A stretch of 64,000 nt of DNA from Misgurnus anguillicaudatus. Its lineage: Eukaryota; Chordata; Actinopteri; Cypriniformes; Cobitidae. Position 1 is the stretch's first letter; each line of letters begins with the position of its first letter. Shown here in pieces: positions 53,076 through 62,228 of the stretch. The stretch spans positions 13,551,001 to 13,615,000 of the forward strand of contig NC_073342.2 in assembly GCF_027580225.2 (NCBI RefSeq). Reading direction: 5' to 3'. The notes under the pieces were generated by a model that was given only the letters and a program-made list of their open reading frames with translations, did not search any database and was not told the DNA's origin. The translations under genes and the position numbers were made by a program.

Positions 53076-55145
53076 TATTTTTATCAGTCCAACAAAGCAA
53101 TTGTGGCTCAACCAACAATGCAAGTTTGGGGGTGGGATTATTTGTCTGACCAATTAGAATGCATAGTGCTTTTGAAACCTGTTATAAAAATGTAATCCTT
53201 GTGAAAAATGTCAGTTATACATTTCTATGTATAGCATTTTATCATGATGCACTTTGGCCTTTGCAATTACGTTCAATTCTTTTGCAGTTAATTAAATTTG
53301 CCACAGTTTCATGCCTGGTGTTAGCTATCATAAATATGTTGTTGTATGACTGCAGCATGTTAAATGTAATAATAAAAACGATTAATTTGTGTGTATAATA
53401 ATTCAGTTTAGAAGCTGTGAGGGCAACATTAATGCGCATCACGAGTCCGACTGTGCATAATATATTGGTGCACATTATTCTCAATAAAAAAGTCTTTATT
53501 GTCTCTTATTACAATGTAATAATTTGCTACCGCTGAAATGACTTTGCCCTATGGGTGATGTCACGAATTCTTTTTGGTTTATTAACCCTTACTTTTTTGT
53601 AGATGGGTTCCCATTCACATTGAGTTTTACAATATGACCATTTATTATTACGGTGGGAATCTTTGAATTCGCGATGTCCGATGTGCTTGAAATAGTTTGA
53701 TTTATATGCCATACAACACCATTGAATTTTTAGCATTGATATGCAGGTAATCGGGTTTAAATAATTAGTAATTTAGCTGACAGTTGCATGTTGGCGTGTT
53801 GTGTGTGTGACATTAAAAATTGATCCTTCCAGCAATAGAAAAAGGTAATTTGTGGTAATCATTGTCACCCGTGAAAATTATCCCCAGACTGATACGTCAC
53901 TAATGACTTGATGAAATATTTATCGGTTCGAGAGTTTAATTGGGCTGTAATTCTCATGGACACCAAGTCAGTCTGTGTTTTGAGGGTCATGGAGACTGTA
54001 CGGCCCATGCAGACTGAATATTATTTCGACATTGTGACACTTTTTGCATAAAAACAGACACATTAGTCACATTATTTATCAATAAACAGCATTAGGGATT
54101 TACAATACGTATCCACTCAAACCCAAAATTGCTTATGACTATTCATCAAGTGTGTTTGGAGAGAAATGTACCAATTCCTCTGCAATCGAAGAGCAAGAAG
54201 GGAGGAGGGTATTTTGCATGACTTTGAAGGTTGTGCATAAATGACAAACGATATTTCAGAAACATTATCAACAACGCCAGCTGCTTTCCAAAGTGCAGCT
54301 TTGGGATACGTTCCTGCTTCTGCGAGTAAAACGCCTGAAACGCAAAACGACCCCAATCATTCAAGCGACTTCCGGGATCTGTCACCGAAACAGACGTGCG
54401 CGTTTGATCGACTTTTTCTTCATATCGATAAGAGTAACTGATAATACCACTACAAAGGCAAAAACCGGAAAGGATCATTTCGAAAGATATCCATCTCTAG
54501 ACCCCAAGCCTTGTTTACAAGTTCTTCAAACGAATGCGCCTCCGAAACAGATTTCCCCTCTCTTGCTCTGACTTTGTAAGATCTGAGGCGCAAACATCGC
54601 TAAGCTATTATTTCAAAGTGAACAATTATGCTGGAGTGCGTGGCGAAGCCTCTTGGCGACTTCAAAGCGAGTCGGCCTGTCATGGCCGAATCCTTTATTT
54701 TGATAAGAGATGTGTATAATTCGCATCCTCGGATGGACGAGCCCCCCGTTTGTGTTTCAGCGCTGCATCACAAGATGTCTGCAACGGGCAGAATTGAAAT
54801 TCCAGCCACACGAGCTGTTGGAGTGGTACATCATTAGGGCAGGGAAGAAATAGAAGGGCTTTGTTTGATAAGTGCGTTGAAGGGAGAAGTCTAGGCGTTG
54901 AGAGTGGTCATGGTGTGAGTGAGTGAGTGTGTGTGTATGCGGGAGAAGCTGCGGGGAGAGGTTTAGGTCACATTGTGGAGCTGGGAATGAAAATAATAAT
55001 GTTGCACAAATACACACACAAATTCCTGTCATAATCATTGGCGGATGCTGCAAACTAATCAATTGATTTTTGAAATGCAGATTAGATGGGTCTGGAGAAG
55101 AGAAAGTGGAGAAGTGACCAAAAAATTGACTCAATATAATCTTTT
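53076..55145. other. Longest repeat-poor stretch; no gene identified
   Basis: About 2 kb without element termini. 53530-54060 and 54110-54840 are of balanced composition. Frames occur on both strands (54146-54478 -, 54293-54571 +, 54628-54837 +, 54757-55134 -) but overlap each other and show no domain. A (TG)-rich patch lies at 54915-54940. This is the best candidate in the window for conserved non-coding or cryptic exonic host DNA; that cannot be decided without comparison. Confidence 0.4.
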
Positions 55146-55149
55146 ACTC

Positions 55150-55503
55150 TTGCACCATAACTGACAAGGTTGTGCAAAATTCAGAAGTTTTTAGACCAAA
55201 AATATCACAAAAAAGGCAAAAAATCTGCCAGAGGGGTAAGCAAAAAATCTTGAATTTTTTTCTTAAAAACTAAATTCAAGAAAAATTCAAACCCCAATGG
55301 CAGATTTTTTTTTTTTTTTGCTTGTTTTATGCACAAAATCACTTAAATTTGATATTTTTGTTATCAAATTTGTAATTTTGTTATTTTCTTGGGTCGTTTG
55401 GTCATCAAGAAAAAGCATCTTAATTTAAGAATTTTTAGATATTTTTACTGAAAACAAGACAAAAATACTAAGATTTTTTTTCTTAAATCATTTTTTGCAG
55501 TGT
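55150..55503. repeat. Partial copy of the ACTGCAAAAA MITE family
   Basis: The words 'ctgccagaggggtaagc', 'cttgttttatgcacaaaat', 'tttcttgggtcgtttggtca' and 'gaaaacaagacaaaaatac', followed by ttttttgcagtgt, match 47871-48320. The left end is degraded. Confidence 0.7.
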
Positions 55504-55923
55504 GGTAAATAGTTTTGACTCTCTGTCTACCATTGGTCAGACAAACAGGTAACATGTAAAAAATCACTTTGTCAGATTGCTCAGGGCTATAGACGGTTTC
55601 AGCAGTAACAACATAAAACCATTAAACTCCGCTGAGAATAAATGACACAACAAAGTTCTTTAAACGTAGTTTATTTATATAACAAGCAAAAAAAAAAACA
55701 CATAGATTACCTAGGGAACCAAAACATTTGTTATTTTCGACGAGGCATTTGTTCAAGAGAAAGTTCGGATCCAGACGTGTATCGCGTTAGCGCACGTGTG
55801 TCTGATGAAACCGTCTATATTTACAAATTCAAATTAGAAACAATTCATAATATTGTTCGAAAGGTGACATGGTTATAACTTGTTGTAATGGTTTTGTTTT
55901 GTTGGTCCTGTCATGTCTTATAT
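55504..55923. other. No gene recognised
   Basis: AT-rich; the frame at 55642-55878 (78 codons) has no known domain. Confidence 0.3.
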
Positions 55924-55927
55924 TTAA

Positions 55928-56428
55928 CTCATTCCCGCCAGCCTTTTTTTTTATTTAAAGTTGCCCGCCATCATTTTTTTGTGATTTTCACAAAACTTTT
56001 ACACAATGCATTCCAGTAAAAAAAAATCTAAAAATATATAAACATACAAATATATCAAATGAAAAAACAGACCATCTGCTTTCAAACAAACAAACAAAAC
56101 GGGGAAAAAAAAAAAAACGTTTCATTTTATCTATATTTTTTTCTCTGCTTATAAACTCTTAAATAGGCTATGCGTATTTTTCTTTTTTAGCAAAAAGCTG
56201 AAATAATTGCATTTTTGTGAAGGAATTTTATTAGATATCAGATTCAGAACAATTATCAAAACATACACAGAGTGTAAAATTAATAAATAGTTTTTTGCTG
56301 CAGTTTGTTTTTATAAATTGGGTAAGTGCGGTATAACAGATTAACATAAAAATTCATCAGGAACACGTTTTTTCATGCAAATGTTTTCTCTTAATTAACA
56401 AGATGACTTGTCGATGGCGGCGAAAGAG
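55928..56428. mobile_element. TTAA-target MITE, 'ctcattcccgcca' copy
   Basis: The termini ctcattcccgcca and tggcggcgaaagag are flanked by TTAA (55924-55927 and 56429-56432). The body is related to 12483-12879 (gattttcacaa; gcaaaaagctgaaataattg; catttttgtgaagga). Confidence 0.8.
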
Positions 56429-56432
56429 TTAA

Positions 56433-58225
56433 ATTGTCATGTTTGTCTCTTGTTTCCCATTTCCCTTATGTGTCATGTTCAGACATTGGTTGTCTTGGTT
56501 TATGTGTTATGTTTTGATTGGTCTACATATATAAATGCAACATTTTTGATGAGTACAGTTTAATATTACAGAAAAAAAAATATATAAATATGTATTTTAA
56601 TAAAATATATGACATTAAATTTACAAACCATTAAACCAAATATTGTGTTTGTGACATTTGAACGTCTTGTCTTATCTTAAAACTGAAAATAAACAAGTTT
56701 TTCTCGCGGAAGGTCTGCATTTAAAAAAAATGAGCAAATATAATATTTCAAATTAATATTTAATGCTCCTTGCCTTTTTTATGAGGTAATTAGCTGTGTA
56801 ATAAGCTGGATAATGTACAGGCAGCCGGTTGTTATCGTGACATAAGCCCCTTCAGTGTGTTATAAGATCATACGTTTTAGCTGCCCATTCATTATCCATA
56901 CTGTATGTAATATTGATGTAATATTGTTGACACTTTTTATCTAAAAGAAAATACAGCATAAACTTACCATGACATTGATGATAATGGTGAGATGGTGATG
57001 GTTGTCTTAGTTTTCCAAAGTCTGTACTCATAAGCATGTTTACGTATCAGCTATTATGAATCCACTGGCTTTAAAATTATCTTTTTGTATTAAAAGAACA
57101 TTCCACTTTTACTAATACTAAAATAAAACTTTCAAAGGACTTAAAACATGAACAAAATATGTGAAACACTTGACATCTGAAATATGAAAGATGAGGCTTG
57201 ATAAAATATTGTTTAAGCTTAAAATTGTATATGATGGACAAAATGATCGTCCGATAGATTTTTAGATTCATCCAGAAGTTCAAAAGTGTATCTAAAATGC
57301 AGCTTTTGAAAATTACAGCTTGTTTAAATGTATAAGTAATTTGTAAAGGTTACATGCCTGGTGCAGCAAAGTCATTTCACGAGATATTACACTCATAGCG
57401 GGTAAACATATATCTGTTTGTTCTTGATATGTATCCTTGTCTCCAGAGGTTACTGGGCGCTTGCTTTTTCATCTATTGTAACTGACAGCAAATCCTTACT
57501 GTTACATGCACGACAACCATTTTCTCTAATTTAGCTTGACAACTTTGAATCGAGATTATATGAGTTTCTGAAATGTATTTATCGCACTGACACCGACTGT
57601 CAATAAGAATGTTTAAAATCAGACAAACCAAAGAGATGTGAGTATTCTGCTTTCTTCTTGTGAAGTTTCTTGATTGTTGCTCCTTAGTGCTGTGATGATA
57701 ACATCAAAAACAAGCTAATGGAAAAGATGCACGGCGTCTTTTGCTATGAAAAATACTGCAGTTATTGAACATGTCACTACTTTTAAAGCCCAGAACATTT
57801 ATAAAGAAAATAATCGACTGAAATGTAATAAAAGTCCAGTGATGGCTACCATTATTCAATCAATAAAATATACCCCAGTTTTTTCATATATATTTGTAAG
57901 CCATTTGTAACTGGTCAAACGTCATTCAAATGCCAGTTCTTGGGTTAGTTTAAATGTCATTCTAAAGAAATTGCAAACGTTGTGAGTTGTGTGAAGCTAG
58001 AGTGTTACTTAATTCACCAGGGGGTTAAAAATTTGTTGGTTAGTATGTGCACTTACAGTAACCCCCCTGCTGGTAAAAGCCGCAGCTACAGAATTAGGCT
58101 GTCAAGGAGCATCTATTATTCATTGATGGCCATTCGAAGTAGATGTGTTCTGGCATTTTCCCCCCAAAGAAACAAAGAAAAAATTCAATACATAATAGCA
58201 GATTTTTACCACTAGTCATTTTTGG
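56433..58225. other. No gene recognised
   Basis: Strongly AT-rich to about 57360, then mixed. Frames at 56852-57037, 57077-57283 and 57982-58215 are not protein-like. No inverted termini were noticed. Confidence 0.3.
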
Positions 58226-58353
58226 AGGAATACCCCACTTTCATAAAAAATCCTGATAATTTACCCCCATGTCATCCAAGATGTTTATGTCTTACTACAT
58301 TTTTTAGGAAAACATTCCAGGATTTTTCTCCATTTAGTGGACTTTATTGGGCC
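58226..58353. repeat. Fragment related to the 23447 TTAA element
   Basis: 'ccccatgtcatccaagatg', 'aggaaaacattccaggatt' and 'agtggactttattggg' match 23500-23610 loosely. It ends at the TTAA used by the next element; related words resume after 58860. Confidence 0.45.
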
Positions 58354-58357
58354 TTAA

Positions 58358-58856
58358 AGGAATAGTCTACTCATTTTCAATATTAAAATATGTTTATACC
58401 TTAACTAAGAATTGTTGATACATCCCTCTATCATCTGTGTGGCGTAATAGCACTTTTGGGAGTACTTGGACTCGGCGCAGTAACACCCTCCCTCTCCCAT
58501 TATGAGAGTGAGAAGGGGAGCGGACTTTTCAGGCGAGTCGAAGTACTCCCAAAGGTGCTATTACGCCATAAAATATAGTTCCTCTTTTAAATCCGCTTAG
58601 AAAAGCGCTACGTTTTATTTTGTACCACCAAACTTGCTCGTATAACTACTCGTCTTAAATAGGAAAAACTTTGATGTGTTTGGTCACTTCTAGCTTTGTC
58701 TCTAAATGAATGAATGGGGCTAAGCTAGGTGCTGTCGAGGCGTTGCGGCGTGCTCCGGCTCTTGCGTGCGCGCACACAGACGACAGAGTGATGTATCAAC
58801 AATTCCTAGTCAAGGCAATAACATATTTTAATATTGAAAATGAGTAGACTATTCCT
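58358..58856. mobile_element. TTAA-target MITE with ~40-bp near-perfect termini
   Basis: The left end aggaatagtctactcatttt, then caatattaaaatatgtt, is mirrored almost perfectly at the right end (aacatattttaatattgaaa, then tgagtagactattcct). TTAA flanks both sides (58354-58357 and 58857-58860). The interior also has 'gtggcgtaatagcacttttg' against 'caaaggtgctattacgcca', forming an inner hairpin around 58440-58567. Confidence 0.9.
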
Positions 58857-58860
58857 TTAA

Positions 58861-60239
58861 TGGTAAAAGTCGGCATGGAATGGAAGTGGCAATTTCCTTA
58901 TTTTCACCGTGGTGATGTATATCCAAGTGAAACCGACTTCTAAAATGAAATAAGGCAGGGCTGGATTTGAATTTGTCCATCAAGATCTGATTGGATCATT
59001 TGAACTTGGCTCGTGTTGCTAATCGCTAATCGCAGCGATCTTCTTTCAGACCCCGCCCACCTGCCATACCATATGAACGAAGTAAAGAGAGATCATTTTG
59101 AGGAGGGGAGGAGATCTGCGTTTTTGATTAACACTCTTAGATTATTCTGCTGATTTTCTGTCCACTCCCAATAAAAACAGAATGTTGTGCTTTTCGCAAA
59201 AATTAAGAAAATAAAGATGATGCACGTTTTGTTCTCTCTTACTCAGTGAAGTCCTTTCAGAAACGCGTCAGAAAAATTAACTGTAACTTAATGAATACTT
59301 GTCATAGAAACACATAATGCTTGGAATGTCTGCTTTTAAATGATGTAAGTGAGATCGAAAACAGATATTGTCATTCGGTGTAAACTGTATGAGAAGGAGG
59401 AGAGGTACCGTCTTTCTCCTTTTACCTGTTTATCTGTAATGAGATGAGATCGCCACACCCCCGTGCCACTAAAGTGAACGAGCAGAAACATCCATATACA
59501 TAACTCGTGCCTCCTGCAGTCAATGGATACACAATCTACGATCCAGTCTCTCCATTACTTGTTATGCTGAGTTGTTTCACCCGAGTGCACCAAACATGAC
59601 ATCTAAATCCTCATTTACTTGCTTATGTGTGTCAGTATCTTCATACGCGAGTGTTTTTCCGTCAAACGTTACACACGACAGGCACGCACATACACAAAAC
59701 ATGAGTCAGGAAATTTGACGTGCTTTTTGGTATTATTATAAAATACGCAATTGCAAACAGTACATCTCAATCCTTATTTACTTGCGTCTAAGCGTATATC
59801 TCTGCACAGCAAGTTTATTAAACACAGGATCACTCGCATGTGCACACATTCCTTTGTACTGCTTTCATGATCAACACGTGAGGGAGCAATGGCGGCGACG
59901 GCTGTAAACAAACATTGCTAAGTTGATCACGCTTGTCCCTTGTTGTGTTTCTACTATAATGATTACAAAAACACAAATAAGAGTCCAGACTACGATAGGC
60001 AGTTGTTCTGAGCTTTTTTACTGCACAAAAGTAAACCTCTCGCTGGCCAACCAAACACTAACCCTGTGTTCATTTTTATTAAAAAAATTAAAAAAGGTTT
60101 TACGCTTGCTTGAGGTGGTTTTTGATTTATGTCAAAAAGAGTACATGCGAATAATGGGAGATGGAAACGCATTTGCCAAATTAATTCTGACCTAGTGAAC
60201 ATTAAACCCACAGGACTGACCGTCTAGCTGTTTCGCTGT
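58861..60239. other. No gene recognised upstream of the DIRS element
   Basis: Mixed composition. The frames at 59830-60054 (-), 59923-60195 (+) and 59990-60211 (-) overlap and have no known domain. The region may hold an old repeat (gtgaacgagcagaaacatcc around 59475), but no termini were found. Confidence 0.3.
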
Positions 60240-60240
60240 T

Positions 60241-60294
60241 GTTCCCTTTCAGTCGGTCACTACGACGTCACGTCGTGACCGACGAATTGGGAAC
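60241..60294. repeat. Terminal hyphenated palindrome of the DIRS element
   Basis: Three nested inverted pairs are present: gttccc (60241-60246) with gggaac (60289-60294), gtcggtcac (60252-60260) with gtgaccgac (60275-60283), and acgacgtcacgtcgt at the centre. Such a palindromic start is typical of DIRS terminal repeats. The precise first base of the element is not proven because the right end is out of view. Confidence 0.7.
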
Positions 60295-60394
60295 CGCTTC
60301 GCGGGTGACCTATCTACTTCGAGAACTATCAGAAACGCCAATGAACTTGGCATGCAGGTATTTGCATAATGCCGGCGCCGCCCCGCCAGGTGCG

Positions 60395-60403
60395 TATATA
60401 AGG
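60395..60403 (+). promoter_or_regulatory. TATA box of the DIRS element
   Basis: The sequence tatataagg lies about 365 bases before the gag ATG and just downstream of GC-rich and CCAAT-like (gccaatgaac at 60338-60347) sequence. This is a plausible core promoter within the left terminal region; transcription itself is inferred. Confidence 0.6.
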
Positions 60404-60763
60404 CACAGGTGCATAATACCAAATCAGCTTTATTGCTTCGAAGCCGGCAGACATCTGCTCACGAGAAGCTATTCTAAAACTGATCTTCGTAGATCCTGTT
60501 CTGGGAAGAAAAGTCTCAGCTTGCTGAAGTTGGTTGGGCAAAGACACCTCAGCGGAGGCTCGCAGTGTTTTTTTCCACCCTTTCTCTCTCTCTCTGTCTC
60601 TTAATTTAGGACTTGAGTTCGAGTGAGTGCGTTTGCCTCTCCCTGTGTGTTTCACCAGCTCGCACAAAAGAGTGATTTCCCTGAAAGAGCAGCACGTTTG
60701 AGCTTTGTGTCTTTTTAAAGACAGCCACTCATTCGTGTCACGGTCGGGGTCGTCTTTTTAAAG

Positions 60764-62212
60764 ATGGATTTCCGTCCGTGCTCCGTTTCTGGATGCGGTG
60801 TGTTTATCGCCCCCCAGGATGGCCACAAGCGTTGTCTTTCGTGTCTGGGGCTCCAGCACGCAGAGGCAGCGTTGCGTGATAGCTCATGCCCCATCTGTGA
60901 GGGTATGACTATGGCGGATTTGCGGAGACGGGTGTCGTTCCTCCGGCAACGGCCCCCGCCTTCCCAGTCTGGTGCTGCTAAGGGCGCAGCTACCAGACTT
61001 GCGAAGGATGACCTCCGTATAACGGTGCTGGGTCGGTCTGCTGGTTCGTCCAGTAGCTCCCAGCGCCCTGATCCGTTGCCAGCGGAGGTCCCGATGGAGA
61101 CGAGTGGCCCGTGTTCTACGGTGTCCTCGCGCTCTGTCGAGCCTCCACCTGACGCGATATCCACCGTAACGTCGGAGGGGGGGTTGTCAGCCTCAGACGT
61201 CGATCCGGATCCGCTCCCGCCTTCGGGCCAGGTTGCGGCTTCTGCGTTCGACCCTGAGATGGCAGCCATGCTCGCTCGGGCGGCGGAGGCGGTCGGCTTG
61301 GAGTGGACTAAACCTCCCCCACCTGAACCGTCCCGCCTCGATGATTGGTTCTTCGGGGGTGCCAGGGCTTCTCAGTCCTCGCCCCCGGTGCCTTTCTTCC
61401 CCGAGGTGCATGAAGAGCTGACGCGGTCGTGGAAAACCCCGTTTTCCGCCCGGAACCGGCCGTATCAGCCTTCACCTCTCACCTCTCTCGAGGGTGGAGA
61501 TGCCAAGGGGTACACTGGTATCCCGTCAGTGGAGCGCCCGGTCGCGATGCAGTTGTGTCCGGCCGGTGTCGCTTCCTCCTGGCGGGACCAGCCTACTCTC
61601 CCCTCACGGGCCTGTAAGCAGTCTTCGGCGCTGTCCGGTGCTGCTTACAAGGCTTGTGGGGAGGCAGCCTCTGCCCTGCATGCCATGGCATTGCTGCAGG
61701 TTCATCAGGCTAAGGCTCTGAGGGATCTGCACGCGGGAGGTCACGACTCGGCGGAGTTCTCTGAACTACGTGCGGCTACAGATCTGGCGCTTCGTGCGAC
61801 CAAGGTCACCGCACGCGCCGTCGGGCGTGCGATGTCTACCCTGGTAGTCCAGGAACGCCATCTCTGGCTGTGTCTGGCGGACATGAAGGACGCTGATAAA
61901 ACCCGGCTCCTGAATGCTCCGGTTTCCCAGACCGGCCTGTTCGGCGAGACGGTCGAGGAGTTTGCCCAGCAATTCTCCGCGGCCAAGAAGCAGACTGAGG
62001 CCATCGCTCAGATCATGCCACGTCGGAAGCGTCCTGCGCCTGCCCCATCCACGTCGGCGCCTCAGCCTGCTCCTCGCCGAGGGCGTCCTGCGGCGGCCGC
62101 CTCCGTTCCTCCCCGGGGCTCTTCTAAGAAGCGAGGAACCGGTCGTCAGCAGCCCGCCCCGCCCGCTCAGCCCGCTGCAAAGGGTGGTAAAAGAAGATCA
62201 AAGCGGCCCTGA
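60764..62212 (+). CDS. DIRS gag-like protein (ORF1)
   Basis: The 482-residue ORF is intact. The start at 60764 is the first ATG after the leader and opens MDFRPCSVSGCGVF. Cysteines and histidines at residues 6, 11, 21, 24, 27, 32, 42 and 45 form a putative metal-binding N-terminus characteristic of fish DIRS gag proteins. A proline/serine-rich middle (about 60-240) is followed by an alanine-rich, probably helical part (about 270-410). The last 60 residues are proline/alanine-rich and strongly basic, ending KKGGKRRSKRP-like, suited to nucleic-acid binding. The likely role is packaging of element RNA (family knowledge). ORF2 follows 16 bases later in the +1 frame. The long minus-strand frame 60715-61269 is only its antisense shadow. 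Confidence 0.85.
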   Translation: MDFRPCSVSGCGVFIAPQDGHKRCLSCLGLQHAEAALRDSSCPICEGMTMADLRRRVSFLRQRPPPSQSGAAKGAATRLAKDDLRITVLGRSAGSSSSSQRPDPLPAEVPMETSGPCSTVSSRSVEPPPDAISTVTSEGGLSASDVDPDPLPPSGQVAASAFDPEMAAMLARAAEAVGLEWTKPPPPEPSRLDDWFFGGARASQSSPPVPFFPEVHEELTRSWKTPFSARNRPYQPSPLTSLEGGDAKGYTGIPSVERPVAMQLCPAGVASSWRDQPTLPSRACKQSSALSGAAYKACGEAASALHAMALLQVHQAKALRDLHAGGHDSAEFSELRAATDLALRATKVTARAVGRAMSTLVVQERHLWLCLADMKDADKTRLLNAPVSQTGLFGETVEEFAQQFSAAKKQTEAIAQIMPRRKRPAPAPSTSAPQPAPRRGRPAAAASVPPRGSSKKRGTGRQQPAPPAQPAAKGGKRRSKRP

Positions 62213-62228
62213 GACGGGCGACCTAGAG

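Noticed and set aside
54146..55134. Several 60-125-codon frames on both strands as host exons
   Set aside because: They overlap in conflicting phases and show no recognisable protein; a coding call is not supported.
60715..61269. 184-codon minus-strand frame
   Set aside because: It lies antisense to the DIRS gag ORF; its length follows from the high GC content of that gene.
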